DNA from: Calidifontibacillus erzurumensis
GTDB lineage: Bacteria; Bacillota; Bacilli; Bacillales; Bacillaceae_J
NCBI RefSeq assembly: GCF_013303125.1
Contig: NZ_JABTTE010000008.1
Location: forward strand, 55,561-119,560
DNA: 64,000 nt
Reading direction: 5' to 3'
The notes under the pieces are model-generated. The model was not told where the DNA came from. It saw only the letters and a program-made list of their open reading frames with translations, and ran no database searches. Position 1 is the first letter of the stretch, and each line of letters starts with the position of its first letter. This document shows positions 26,331 through 34,518 of this stretch, in pieces. The translations under genes were made by a program, and so were the position numbers.

Positions 26331-27563
26331 TTAGAAGAATTTCAACTTGCCTTTTTTCAATACTAATGACAAGCCGCCAAGTTTCCATAAATAGCGGTTA
26401 TCAATGATTTTTTTCATAATTGCTGCTTGCGTACCGTATAGTTTACGGTTGCCAAAAATAATGCCCATTGCATCATCATGTCCTAAAGAGCAGACGGTTC
26501 CCCGAATATTTGGAACAAATTTCTGTATTTCTTCTTCTTTTCCTCTAACAAGCGCAGCAATATTCGCAGCGCATGTGTCTGCCATTTGGATTGCAATTTG
26601 TGCTGTCGGCGGATAAGGACGATTAATTTCCTCGTTAATTAATAGGGCACAATCACCGACGACAAATACATCTTCATAACCAGGAGCTCTTAAATCCGGC
26701 TCTACTTTCACACGGCCACGCATCGTCTCAAAACCACTCTTTTCAACGATTGAGTTGCCGCGCACACCAGCTGCCCATACGACAGTCTTAGCTTTAATTT
26801 CTTCTACTTCATCATCTTTTGAAACAATAATACCTTCCGGTGAGCACTCTTTAATAATCGTGCCTAACTTAAATTCAACACCTCTTTGCTCCAAATAATC
26901 CATCGCATATTCAACGAGCTGCTGATTAAAGCCAGGCAATGGAGTTGGAGCTGCTTCCACACAAATGAGGCGTACTTTTTTACGGTCAATATCGAATTCT
27001 TGGCATAATTGCGGAATACGATTGACAAGTTCTCCTAAAAATTCAATACCAGTAAAGCCTGCGCCACCGACAACAAATGTTAGTAATTCATCCCGCTTTT
27101 CCTCAGGTTCATTATTATATCTTGCAAAGCAATAATCAATATGTTCACGAATTAATCTCGCTGAATTAATGTTAGCAATTGAAAAAGCATACTCTTTTAA
27201 ACCTTTGATCCCGAAAGTTTCAGCTTCAAAACCTAGTCCAATTACTAGATAATCATATGAAAGTTCACCATTTTCCAACTTAACCTTTTTTTCTTTCGGG
27301 TTAATTTCCACGACAGTATCTTTAACAAAATCTATTTTGTTTGACTGAATGACATCTTTAATAGGAATGCGGATTTGATCATGATGGATCGTTCCAGCAG
27401 CTCCTTCATGCAGCCATGTAGATTGATAATGGTAATCGTGCTTATTCACAAGCGTAATGTTCGCTTCGTTAACACCTAATGTCCTTTGCAAATTCACAGC
27501 AGTCATTAATCCACCGTATCCAGCACCTAAGATGACAACATTTGGTCTTTTCAAAGTATTCAA
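26331..27563 (-). CDS. yumB: Type II NADH dehydrogenase (YumB-like)
   Basis: 410 residues. FAD-binding [18 protein letters not shown] at the N-terminus, NAD-binding [18 protein letters not shown] near residue 160, and [10 protein letters not shown] with [11 protein letters not shown] toward the end. A non-proton-pumping NADH:quinone oxidoreductase at the inner face of the membrane; the C-terminal [17 protein letters not shown] could be the membrane anchor. Starts with TTG 27563 after AGGTGG. Two Rex-like boxes lie upstream. Confidence 0.92.
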   Translation of the reverse strand: MNTLKRPNVVILGAGYGGLMTAVNLQRTLGVNEANITLVNKHDYHYQSTWLHEGAAGTIHHDQIRIPIKDVIQSNKIDFVKDTVVEINPKEKKVKLENGELSYDYLVIGLGFEAETFGIKGLKEYAFSIANINSARLIREHIDYCFARYNNEPEEKRDELLTFVVGGAGFTGIEFLGELVNRIPQLCQEFDIDRKKVRLICVEAAPTPLPGFNQQLVEYAMDYLEQRGVEFKLGTIIKECSPEGIIVSKDDEVEEIKAKTVVWAAGVRGNSIVEKSGFETMRGRVKVEPDLRAPGYEDVFVVGDCALLINEEINRPYPPTAQIAIQMADTCAANIAALVRGKEEEIQKFVPNIRGTVCSLGHDDAMGIIFGNRKLYGTQAAIMKKIIDNRYLWKLGGLSLVLKKGKLKFF

Positions 27564-27625
27564 AGTATCACATCCACCTTTTCCTTTTGTTCATTATGTT
27601 TTGTAAACTGTAATAAATTTATAAT

Positions 27626-27666
27626 TTGTTACACATTTCACAAATCATTTGTTAAAAATTTCACAA
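27626..27666 (-). promoter_or_regulatory. Two Rex-box-like sites upstream of the NDH-2 gene
   Basis: TTGTTACACATTTCACAA (27626-27643) and TTGTTAAAAATTTCACAA (27649-27666) both fit the Rex consensus TTGTGAA-N4-TTCACAA with one mismatch in the outer core. Rex senses NADH/NAD+ and in bacilli represses NDH-2 genes. They are 63-103 bp upstream of the TTG start. Confidence 0.6.
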
Positions 27667-27999
27667 ACCAACGTATAGAAAGCTAAAGAATTTTTAAAAT
27701 AAAGAGGAGTTTCGTTCACAAAAATTTCGTTATTTTGTAACAAAAAATTTATATTTTATAGTCACATCATATTCTTTTTTTCAACATTTAGCAACTACTT
27801 TGTTTAAAAAAAGATATTTCTAAATTTTCAGACCAAAAAATCGAGATCCGTCTATTGAAAATTAGAAAAAAACAACACATTGATAACTACCAAAACTTAG
27901 TAAGTCTAGCCTGCAATCTTTTTCCCACTCCAACACTTACTCCGCTCACATACAACTGATTCAAATAAGCAGCCGGATCGCAATTTTCTTCAAAAAAAT
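27667..27999 (+). other. AT-rich region left of the element
   Basis: No gene. It contains further TTTGTAACAAA-like sequence near 27734-27746 and otherwise low-complexity A/T stretches. Before the element inserted this would have been the short spacer between yutM and yumB. Confidence 0.4.
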
Positions 28000-28023
28000 A
28001 AGAGCCACCGTAAATTGGCTCTT
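28000..28023 (-). terminator. Original yutM terminator, now beyond the left junction
   Basis: AAGAGCCA (28000-28007) with TGGCTCTT (28016-28023) and a T-run on the minus strand (27992-27999). It is 29 bp past the remnant yutM stop, the normal place for the yutM terminator. Insertion of the element has moved it about 15 kb away from the intact gene. Confidence 0.75.
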
Positions 28024-28055
28024 AATATAAAACTTTTTTCAAATTTTTCTATCAA

Positions 28056-28144
28056 CATTCCTCAGGAGTTCCCGCATTTTTAGCTGTTCGGAAAGAAGAT
28101 CCGCAGCCACAAGTGGCAATCGCATTCGGGTTATCAATGGTGAA
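28056..28144. repeat. attL: left 89-bp direct repeat with yutM 3' remnant
   Basis: Identical to 43137-43225. On the minus strand it encodes the last 29 codons of yutM, including the CGCGSSF cysteine motif, and the frame runs to a stop at 28052-28054. One base beyond the repeat differs (28055 A against 43136 G), a silent TGT/TGC change in the last Cys codon, so the two ends have different origins. No start is available, so this is a non-functional remnant. Confidence 0.93.
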
Positions 28145-28410
28145 TTATACGGTCAGTTATCCGTTAGATAAAATGCGATAATATCAACGTTTTATGTAGT
28201 TAACGAGGATTGTTTTTCGCTTTGATGATTGTTAATATTCACGCTTTATAGCGGTAAATATCGTTAACATAATATTACCCAAACGGATAAACATTGTAAA
28301 GTGACATATTCGCAATTATAAGTGAATTAGACGACCTATTACTCGTTATATTAAAGATAATTTCGTTATAAGGCGATTCTCAAACACGTTTAAAACATAT
28401 GAAGGCATAA
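28145..28410 (+). other. Left-end non-coding region of the element
   Basis: About 270 bp without a gene. ATATCAACG at 28181-28189 is the inverse of CGTTGATAT next to the right junction and in the putative origin, so it is a candidate arm-type integrase site. TTAACGATAT-like words recur in the region. Confidence 0.45.
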
Positions 28411-28441
28411 AAAAGAGGCCGCCCCTCGCTATGAAGGACGG
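28411..28441 (-). terminator. Terminator of the element's long operon
   Basis: On the minus strand CCGTCCTTC pairs with GAGGGGCGG (G-U pairs allowed; plus coordinates 28433-28441 and 28419-28427) with a 5-nt loop, then CCTCTTTTTT. It lies 53 bp after the last gene. Confidence 0.75.
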
Positions 28442-28493
28442 TATTATTTTTAATTACTAGGAGGACTATTATTGAGGTGTAATTATCGATAAA

Positions 28494-28934
28494 TTAATGC
28501 TTTAACATTTCTTCTAACTCTTGTAATCCACGTTGAATTTCCGCTTGCGTTAAACGCGGTCGATTAATGTTCTCATTAATATCGACTTCACTACGATTAA
28601 CTAATCGACCGTTTAGTTTATAATACAGTTCAAGCGCTTTAATTGACGGAATACCGTTATTAGACGTTCCTTTAATCAGTTTGATTAATTGAGCATCGGC
28701 TAGGTCACGGTAACTTTCGAGAAACATATCACTTAAAGCCGCTTTATAAGCGATAAAGTCACGGTCATTATTTTCCCATCGCCATAAATATTGACGCGAG
28801 ATTCCTAACTCATCCGCTATTTCCTGTTTTGTTTTGCGATCTTCTCTATTTGCGAAACTATTTGCGACTAATAAATGAGCAGCTCTAATTTGTAAATCGT
28901 TTAGCCTCATCTTTAATTCGTCTAATGTTGCCAT
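28494..28934 (-). CDS. Phage HTH protein resembling small terminase (phBC6A51-type)
   Basis: 146 residues. The N-terminal half is a homeodomain-like HTH: NREDRKTKQEIADELGISRQYLWRWENNDRDF. The second half is helical with YYKLNGRLVNRSEVDINE, the place where phage small terminase subunits (TerS) end in an oligomerisation tail. I recall this pattern from B. cereus phage protein phBC6A51 and TerS-like relatives. In a prophage it would be followed by a large terminase; here it is the last gene before the terminator. Satellites of the PICI type carry their own TerS to redirect packaging, which fits. Start ATG 28934, RBS AGGAGGTG. Confidence 0.65.
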   Translation of the reverse strand: MATLDELKMRLNDLQIRAAHLLVANSFANREDRKTKQEIADELGISRQYLWRWENNDRDFIAYKAALSDMFLESYRDLADAQLIKLIKGTSNNGIPSIKALELYYKLNGRLVNRSEVDINENINRPRLTQAEIQRGLQELEEMLKH

Positions 28935-28947
28935 ACGTTACACCTCC

Positions 28948-29538
28948 TTATAATAAATGCTTTATTTCATCGTACCTTTTACGGTACTTCTCAACCTCAG
29001 CGTTAAACAACGCTTCATCGGTTTTTAATCGTTCATATTCTTCCTTATACGGTTTAATCTGTTCATAGAAACTCATATCGCTCTTATAGTCATAAGCACA
29101 ATCGATAGTTGGCGGGTTACTACCTATTATCGATAAACATAGGTATAACTTTGTCGCGACTTTTATAGGGTCTTTATCGAGGTCACCTTTTGATAGTGCC
29201 TCGTTTACTTCTTCGATTGTATTGATTGCGCCTTTTATTCCAGCGTTATAAATCAAACATTCCGTATTCACAGTTAACGATAATAAATCGATAATATCGC
29301 GATACTTATCGAAATAAGACACATCGAATGGAATTAACGTCTGGGAATCATACGTTAATTTCGTGTACTTTACGAATATTGGATATAAATGCGCAAGTTT
29401 TTCGCATAGTATTACCGATATTGTAACCGGTAAGAATTTCTCTGGTCGCTCTGGAGGTAATCCTCGTGCGATTCTATCTTCTCTAATTAAATGTTCATAC
29501 TTGTCGATTTCCTCTTTTATTTTGTTAATGTCAATCAT
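28948..29538 (-). CDS. Unknown protein between tape measure and TerS-like gene
   Basis: 196 residues from ATG 29538 after GAGGTGATG; an in-frame upstream start is less likely. Largely helical, with a charged N-terminus (INKIKEEIDKYEHLIREDRIARGLPPERP) and a coiled-coil-like C-terminus (KEEYERLKTDEALFNAEVEKYRKRYDEIKHLL). The central part is more hydrophobic. No family recognised. 13 bp separate it from the TerS-like gene, so a packaging- or tail-related role is possible but unproved. Confidence 0.7.
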   Translation of the reverse strand: MIDINKIKEEIDKYEHLIREDRIARGLPPERPEKFLPVTISVILCEKLAHLYPIFVKYTKLTYDSQTLIPFDVSYFDKYRDIIDLLSLTVNTECLIYNAGIKGAINTIEEVNEALSKGDLDKDPIKVATKLYLCLSIIGSNPPTIDCAYDYKSDMSFYEQIKPYKEEYERLKTDEALFNAEVEKYRKRYDEIKHLL

Positions 29539-29557
29539 TACATCACCTCGCAAAATA

Positions 29558-29577
29558 GGCGCTCCCGAAGGAACGCC
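29558..29577 (-). terminator. UUCG-tetraloop hairpin upstream of the 196-residue gene
   Basis: On the minus strand GGCGTTCC-TTCG-GGAGCGCC (one G-U pair) followed by TATTTT. The very stable cUUCGg loop sits about 20 nt upstream of the next ATG. It may be a processing or attenuation site between the tape-measure gene and the last two genes. Confidence 0.55.
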
Positions 29578-29633
29578 GTTAAATAAAACGAGAATTAGGC
29601 CAAATTAATACCTGACATTAAGGAGGTTTGCTC

Positions 29634-29659
29634 AGATAACGGAATGAGCGCCGTTATCT
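29634..29659 (-). repeat. Hairpin after the tape-measure gene
   Basis: AGATAACGG (29634-29642) and CCGTTATCT (29651-29659) form a perfect 9-bp stem with an 8-nt loop, 17 bp past the tape-measure stop. No T-run follows on the minus strand, so it is more likely an RNA-stability element than a terminator. Confidence 0.5.
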
Positions 29660-29675
29660 TCGACACAAAGAAAAA

Positions 29676-31286
29676 TTAAGCCCCTGCTTCTACCGCCCTT
29701 TGTAAATTCTTCGTTATTTTCCAAGCGATTTTATCGATATCCGCTTCTTCCCGAACTACGATATGTTCGGCTAGTTTGGCGATATGAATACCACCGCCAC
29801 CTTTTGAATACTCTCGGTTTTCCTCCGGTGTTAATACTCGTTCGCCCTTGTGTAAAATCGCTGTGTAACCGTTATAAGGCACATACGATAAACCGCTTGC
29901 ATGAGACCTGCCTTTAGGAACCTTTTCTGCTCCTAGTATTTCAAACGTCTTACTAATTCCCCAATTAAGCACTTTACCTTTAAGCATATCCACCCTGTCA
30001 CTCGCATAAGGTGAAACAACCTTTGTTATCGGATGATTCTCCATATAACTTTTAAGACCGTCAGCAATACCTTTACCGATAGATGCCCCTAACTGTGCAG
30101 CAATAGGTGTTAATGTCGTACTAGCACCGTGAATACCTTCCGCCAATACCTCGGTAATTTTTGTAGTTGTCTTAACAAACTGATCGCGACCACCGCTATC
30201 GTACCAGTTTTTAAATTTTGCATACAAGTCGTCAAAAATAAACTCAATTTTCGCGGTTAGCGTCTTTTGTTTATTAAATTCTGGATTATCCATAATTCCT
30301 TTAATCCACTTGCCGGCGTTATCTGCTGCGGTTACGAACGTCTTTGCTATGCCATCAAGTACCTTAGCGCCCCACGATTCAATACCTCTTTTATCACCCT
30401 TCTGCATTTCGTTATTTACTCTCGCCAAGAAGTCGCGGATACGCATTAGCGCAGGCTGGCCCATTGTACGTAATACTACGTCGGTTTGCTCTTTTATTTG
30501 ATTCCAAATACCGAGCGTTGTATTACCTAATTCCGTTACTACTTCGTCTGTAATACGTTTCTTTTTGAGCAATTTTTCGAACGCATCTAACTGTTTACCT
30601 AACGGTAAGTCTTTGATTGCGTTTAACTCATCGCGTGTAAAGATTTCAAAGCGTTCATACATCGATACGATGTCGCCTGAAAGTAATTCCTTTAGCGATA
30701 ACGCAGCACCTTGCACACCTTGTACAGGGTCGATAACGTTTAACTTCTCTATAATCTTAAAGATACGTTCGAGCTGTTTAATATCGGAAGTTTTCGTTAC
30801 AAACGATTTTGCATTAGCGAATAAATCTTGCGAATTAAGTAACGGTGATTCAATCGCCACTCTTTCCGCCATTTTAACAAATTCACGATACTTGGCGTCA
30901 TCTTGAAACATTGTTTTAACGGTAACTGACGATTGTTCGTATTTCGCTGCTTCTCCGATTGTTTTGTCGAAAATGCCTTTTGATAGTTTATACCCTCCGA
31001 TTGCAGCACTTAACGCAACAAACGCACCAGTCAACTTCGTAACGGAAGATAATGCACCGCCTGCACCTTTGGTTATACCACTAAAAACTTTTGTCGCTAA
31101 GTTCCCGTCTTTAATAAAACGCCCCATACTGTCACGGAGACGACCGTTTGCATTACGCCATGTATCTGTAGATTTTTGAGCAATCTTTGTTGCTTTATTT
31201 AGTTGTTCAGTAACTTTAATAGCTTGGCGCATTGGTTTACTGTATTTATCCTTTAATTGTAAGACTGCCGTTAAGTTATAAGCCAT
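29676..31286 (-). CDS. Phage tail tape-measure protein (short)
   Basis: 536 residues. N-terminal helical TMP region (LKDKYSKPMRQAIKVTEQLNK...), a hydrophobic stretch near residues 85-105, and long helices. The C-terminus carries the hallmark GLSYVPYNGYTAILHKGERVLTPEENREY, seen at the end of many siphophage tape measures. It would set tail length and help DNA entry; by the usual 1.5 A per residue rule it implies a tail of roughly 80 nm, short for a siphophage. Preceded by AAAGGAGGTG. No other recognisable tail gene is nearby, so the rest of the tail must come from elsewhere if it is used. Confidence 0.85.
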   Translation of the reverse strand: MAYNLTAVLQLKDKYSKPMRQAIKVTEQLNKATKIAQKSTDTWRNANGRLRDSMGRFIKDGNLATKVFSGITKGAGGALSSVTKLTGAFVALSAAIGGYKLSKGIFDKTIGEAAKYEQSSVTVKTMFQDDAKYREFVKMAERVAIESPLLNSQDLFANAKSFVTKTSDIKQLERIFKIIEKLNVIDPVQGVQGAALSLKELLSGDIVSMYERFEIFTRDELNAIKDLPLGKQLDAFEKLLKKKRITDEVVTELGNTTLGIWNQIKEQTDVVLRTMGQPALMRIRDFLARVNNEMQKGDKRGIESWGAKVLDGIAKTFVTAADNAGKWIKGIMDNPEFNKQKTLTAKIEFIFDDLYAKFKNWYDSGGRDQFVKTTTKITEVLAEGIHGASTTLTPIAAQLGASIGKGIADGLKSYMENHPITKVVSPYASDRVDMLKGKVLNWGISKTFEILGAEKVPKGRSHASGLSYVPYNGYTAILHKGERVLTPEENREYSKGGGGIHIAKLAEHIVVREEADIDKIAWKITKNLQRAVEAGA

Positions 31287-31303
31287 TACGTAACACCTCC
31301 TTT

Positions 31304-31615
31304 CTATACGGTCATTTCTGCAATTTCATTCATTAATCGTTCAAAATCTCGCGCTTCAACGTCTGCATTATTACCAGCGTTGAATTTGCGAGCAAACGAC
31401 TTAAATACATCGACTGCTTGACTTACTTTATTAGCGACTGGCGCTAGTTCTGCGTCATTACTTGCGATTACCTGCAAAACTAGTTTGTTATCGTCAATTC
31501 TGCGTACAGCACTTTGCGATATATTACCACGTGGTATTTGATTGACGGCTTTTTGAATATCGTTCAGCACACGCTGAATTCGCATAATTCTAGCGTCGTT
31601 TACTTTGTTACTCAT
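31304..31615 (-). CDS. Small helical protein directly upstream of the tape measure
   Basis: 103 residues from ATG 31615 with GGAGGTGAAATGT. Predominantly helical and Asn/Ala-rich, starting MSNKVNDARIMRIQRVLND. In siphophages the slot just before the tape-measure gene usually holds tail-assembly chaperones, so that is a reasonable guess from position only. No sequence similarity recognised and no obvious slippery frameshift site. Confidence 0.6.
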   Translation of the reverse strand: MSNKVNDARIMRIQRVLNDIQKAVNQIPRGNISQSAVRRIDDNKLVLQVIASNDAELAPVANKVSQAVDVFKSFARKFNAGNNADVEARDFERLMNEIAEMTV

Positions 31616-31644
31616 ACATTTCACCTCCTAAATTAAAATAAAAA

Positions 31645-31666
31645 GAACGCCGATTACTCGACGTTC
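31645..31666 (-). terminator. Terminator hairpin with the stop codon of 31654-31890 in its loop
   Basis: Minus strand: GAACGTCGA-GTAA-TCGGCGTTC (9 bp with one G-U) then TTTTTATTTT. The loop GTAA contains the TAA stop (31654-31656) of the upstream gene. A ribosome at the stop would cover the hairpin, so termination before the tape-measure genes could depend on translation. Confidence 0.7.
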
Positions 31667-31890
31667 GTTCCGAATGTCTCTAGGTATTTCTGTTTTAATG
31701 CAACGCATTTCAACGCTGATTCCTCGTCTTTTCTTTGCGCTGCAACGTTGTAAAAATCCGCTAAATTATCGGCGGTTATCCTTACATTACTAATATCAAC
31801 GCTTGATACGTCTTTCCCTTCCGTTCTTACAACGACTGTCTCATCGCCAGTAATCTCAATTAATCCTTTTTCATCTTTATAAATTTTCAT
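31654..31890 (-). CDS. Small protein of the element, unknown
   Basis: 78 residues from ATG 31890, with AGGAGG nine bases upstream. Beta-rich first half (MKIYKDEKGLIEITGDETVVVRTEG) followed by SSVDISNVRITADNLADF and a helical C-terminus. No family recognised. Its stop lies in the loop of a terminator-like hairpin. Confidence 0.65.
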   Translation of the reverse strand: MKIYKDEKGLIEITGDETVVVRTEGKDVSSVDISNVRITADNLADFYNVAAQRKDEESALKCVALKQKYLETFGTNVE

Positions 31891-31927
31891 TTTTAATAGC
31901 CTCCTAGTTTCTATTTGAATTAAAAAA

Positions 31928-31952
31928 AGACGCCGATAATTATTCAGCGTCT
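31928..31952 (-). terminator. Terminator hairpin with the stop codon of 31940-32392 in its loop
   Basis: Minus strand AGACGC (31952-31947) pairs with GCGTCT (31933-31928) followed by TTTTTTT. The TAA stop at 31940-31942 lies in the loop, the same arrangement as at 31645-31666. Confidence 0.6.
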
Positions 31953-32392
31953 GCACTATCAATTTCACGTTTAATCCGTGAATATAAGACTAAACTGTCT
32001 GGCCCTGGATATGTCCGCGCTAACTTCTCGGCTGCTGTTAAATCATCTTTAGTAATTTTATCGCCGTTTTGCAGTTTAGCCTGTAATTTGCTACGAATTT
32101 CCCTTGCATTATCAATGCGTTTACTCCCTTTAAAAGATTGATAATAATCAAAACGATCTTTTAGTATTTTATAACGCATTACATCCATTTCATCGCCGGA
32201 TTTTGCTTTTTCTTCTACTTCCTTAATGTAAAACTCATTCGGAGAATCCACGAATTTATGTTCATCGTCAAAATACTGTTTAATAAAATCGTAATATTCT
32301 CTTTCTTTGAGATTATATTCCGCTATTTTTCGTGGATTACCTCTCGCCATTAATTTCATTTCTGCTAGTTTACTCAAACTTATAAAACCCAT
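31940..32392 (-). CDS. Unknown helical protein of the element
   Basis: 150 residues, highly charged and helical: LKEREYYDFIKQYFDDEHKF, EVEEKAKSGDEMDVMRYKILKDRF. Start ATG 32392 overlaps the stop of the upstream gene; GGAGGTAATGAATA is the ribosome site. No family recognised. Confidence 0.65.
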   Translation of the reverse strand: MGFISLSKLAEMKLMARGNPRKIAEYNLKEREYYDFIKQYFDDEHKFVDSPNEFYIKEVEEKAKSGDEMDVMRYKILKDRFDYYQSFKGSKRIDNAREIRSKLQAKLQNGDKITKDDLTAAEKLARTYPGPDSLVLYSRIKREIDSADAE

Positions 32393-33000
32393 TATTCATT
32401 ACCTCCATAGCTAATACTTCGCGGCATTTCTTTTTTCCCTAAATCATAAAGATCACTACTTGTTAACAAATATTTATCTCTTTGCGTTGTTGAACTAAAT
32501 TTAACATTTTTAAATTTATAATAATATTCATTTCCAACCTCACTTCTAACATCACTTAATATACTTTCAAACTCATCTACCGCTTTATAATAATCGAGTT
32601 CCGCCTCGGCATATTCCCGTTTAGCTTTTAACAACCTATCCAATACGGCATTAAAGCGTTTTTCCTTAAACAACGGTATAAATTCATTATTCCAGGCATG
32701 GACTAAATCCTCTCCTTTTATCTTTTCTAACGGCCGTAATGCCGAATACATATAACGTTCTTCTCTTCGATGTTGTGCTATTTTCTTCGCTTCCTCGATT
32801 TGTTCAGCTAGTTTGTCTAATTCGGCCGTTTTATCCTTACCACTTGTTACTGATTCTTTTAATGTTTCCTCGTATTTTGCTTTTAGCAATTCAACTTCTG
32901 CCTTTGCCTTTTCCTCTCGTTCAATTAATTCCTGCATAGCGTCTGCTATTGCCTGCTTTTGCTCGAGATATTTCTCTAATAAGTCAAATTTCAATGTCAT
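32392..33000 (-). CDS. Coiled-coil protein of the element
   Basis: 202 residues. Residues about 1-80 form a long heptad-type coil rich in Glu, Lys and Ala (LEKYLEQKQAIADAMQELIERE...), a central helical part follows, and the end is Ser/Tyr-rich. The shape resembles phage scaffold or assembly factors, but I see no diagnostic motif. RBS GGAGGGAACG. Confidence 0.65.
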   Translation of the reverse strand: MTLKFDLLEKYLEQKQAIADAMQELIEREEKAKAEVELLKAKYEETLKESVTSGKDKTAELDKLAEQIEEAKKIAQHRREERYMYSALRPLEKIKGEDLVHAWNNEFIPLFKEKRFNAVLDRLLKAKREYAEAELDYYKAVDEFESILSDVRSEVGNEYYYKFKNVKFSSTTQRDKYLLTSSDLYDLGKKEMPRSISYGGNE

Positions 33001-33421
33001 ATTTTCCGTTCCCTCCGATTAAATTCGTTAGTTTTGTAAGCATAATAAATAACCGATAACGCCATTTAGGTAATTTCGGTATCGGCTTAGTCGGTTTAAT
33101 TTCGTGTAATTCCGCTAATAACTTCTTATACTCGTCAATCATTCGTTTTGTCTCGCTCGTATTGTCTGTATGCTTTATTTCGCCAGCGATTCCGACCGTT
33201 TCAAGCATTGCACCGTATAACTCCTGGTTACTTGTCCATACATTGAGCGATTTTATTCCGTGCCGATTTCTTAACGCTTTTAACCATCTAATCGCTATTT
33301 TCGTATTTTCATAAGGTACGATAATGTTATCGATAAAATAACCGTCTTTACCGTACAAAATGACGACTAAAAACGGTTGCGATTCGATGTATTCAATATT
33401 TGCGATTGCTAATTCATTCAT
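32984..33421 (-). CDS. Unknown alpha/beta protein of the element
   Basis: 145 residues. The pattern of beta strands, helix and strand (LAIANIEYIESQPFLVVILYGKDGYFIDNIIVP then IAIRWLKALRNRHG then SLNVWTSN) recalls the RNase-H-like fold, also hinted at in the 33722-34150 product. Then a helical, Pro-rich tail (HEIKPTKPIPKLPKWRYRLF). No catalytic residues assigned. Overlaps its neighbours by 8 and 17 bp. Confidence 0.55.
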   Translation of the reverse strand: MNELAIANIEYIESQPFLVVILYGKDGYFIDNIIVPYENTKIAIRWLKALRNRHGIKSLNVWTSNQELYGAMLETVGIAGEIKHTDNTSETKRMIDEYKKLLAELHEIKPTKPIPKLPKWRYRLFIMLTKLTNLIGGNGKYDIEI

Positions 33422-33710
33422 CCACTATCAACCCATCTTTTCTTAGTTCTTCTGCAAATTCATGCTTATAGACAATTATTTTTGACTTACGCACATCGAA
33501 ACTACATATACGATGTGTTTTCGTTTTTACTACTTCACCGGTATTTACATCAATAGCCTCTAGTATTAAATCGCTATTGATCGAGCCAAACGACGTATTA
33601 ATTTTATGCCTTACTGTAACCGTTGGTTTTTGTACTATTTCTGACTGTGGCATTGGTTTATTATTTAACGGTATATCACGCGGAAATAGATAATGGCTTG
33701 TTATCATCAT
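33414..33710 (-). CDS. Unknown beta-rich protein of the element
   Basis: 98 residues; starts MMITSHYLFPRDIP and then has alternating strands (TVTVRHKINTSFGSINSDLILEAIDVNTGEVVKTKTHR). RBS GGAGGTGTAA. No family recognised. Confidence 0.6.
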   Translation of the reverse strand: MMITSHYLFPRDIPLNNKPMPQSEIVQKPTVTVRHKINTSFGSINSDLILEAIDVNTGEVVKTKTHRICSFDVRKSKIIVYKHEFAEELRKDGLIVDE

Positions 33711-33721
33711 TTACACCTCCG

Positions 33722-34150
33722 TTAAACATCTGCTATTACCGAACTTTTGCGTTTTAGTGCGTCATTGACCAATAATGCAATGTTATGATTTTTATTTAGT
33801 AAATCACGTTTGTGCCATACAGTTACTTTGAAATCATTTTCAGCCATTTTTCTAACAATTTTCCCTTCTAATTGCCTACGTTTATAAAATGCACTATTAT
33901 TTCCTTTTATTTTCACAAGTTTTGTTCCTGGTGGTATTTCATCAAGCAGAATAAATAACACGTGGACAATCGCTTTATTATTACTATCAATATCGTCATT
34001 ATCGATATAAAGACTTGCCACTTTAAACGTGTGATGTTTGCCGTTTTCATCACGCTTTTTAAAATCGGCGCCGGCAATAAATTTATTATCAGGTAATTTC
34101 GTGACGCAAAGGTCTATATAGACGACTTCATCAAACGAGTAATCCGTCAT
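33722..34150 (-). CDS. Unknown protein with RNase-H-like strand pattern
   Basis: 142 residues. VVYIDLCVTKLPDNKFIAGADFKKRDENGKHHTFKVASLYID gives three strands, AIVHVLFILLDEIPPGTKLVKIKGNN a helix and a strand, and FKVTVWHKRDLLNKNHNIALLVNDAL a further strand and helix. This is the topology of RNase-H-like folds, by eye. Whether a metal site exists is unclear. Start ATG 34150 overlaps the upstream gene; GAGGTGATG precedes. Confidence 0.6.
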   Translation of the reverse strand: MTDYSFDEVVYIDLCVTKLPDNKFIAGADFKKRDENGKHHTFKVASLYIDNDDIDSNNKAIVHVLFILLDEIPPGTKLVKIKGNNSAFYKRRQLEGKIVRKMAENDFKVTVWHKRDLLNKNHNIALLVNDALKRKSSVIADV

Positions 34151-34349
34151 GTGTCCGCATCACCTCATCTTTAACCTGTTCCACTATTTTTTCAATTTCT
34201 CGATGTAGGTCTATACTTGCCGTAATCTTTGCTTTAGTTGTTATTACCTCTCCTGTTTCTTCCACGATTGCCCAAGCCATTATTTCCGTTGCTTTGCGAT
34301 CTAGTGCTTTCGTTAAAACTACGATTTTTATCTCGTTTATATTTATCAC
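34131..34349 (-). CDS. Small protein of the element, overlapping frame
   Basis: 72 residues from GTG 34349, with a weak G-rich upstream stretch. Starts INEIKIVVLTKALDRKATEIMAWAIVEETGEVITT, similar in pattern to the first strands of its neighbours. It overlaps the 34234-34518 frame by 116 bp; this frame has the more protein-like sequence across the overlap. Confidence 0.5.
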   Translation of the reverse strand: MININEIKIVVLTKALDRKATEIMAWAIVEETGEVITTKAKITASIDLHREIEKIVEQVKDEVMRTHDGLLV

Positions 34350-34518
34350 CCCGTTTCTTACGCTTAGGAAATTTCAAATGTTCAAACTCCGGATTTTCAT
34401 TAATGAATTTCTTTAAATAATAGGGGTAGTAATCATCTTTTATACCTTTTTCTACCAGTAAGGATTCTGTATTTCGCTTATCTCTTCTGTGTTGTTTATT
34501 TGAGTTCCGTCGACCCAC
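34234..34518 (-). CDS. Basic protein frame, Asn/Arg/Gly-rich end
   Basis: 94 residues from a GTG at 34518 without a clear ribosome site. Very basic (RRNSNKQHRRDKRN, KRKKRGDKYKRDKNR) with a low-complexity end (NGNNGLGNRGRNRRGNNN) encoded across the overlap with 34131-34349. The first two thirds look like a small nucleic-acid-binding protein; the tail may be frame noise. Confidence 0.4.
   Translation of the reverse strand: MGRRNSNKQHRRDKRNTESLLVEKGIKDDYYPYYLKKFINENPEFEHLKFPKRKKRGDKYKRDKNRSFNESTRSQSNGNNGLGNRGRNRRGNNN

Noticed and set aside
28056..28144. 89-bp repeat as a simple gene duplication
   Set aside because: Both copies lie exactly at the boundaries of a block with an integrase and different sequence style, and only the right copy completes a gene.
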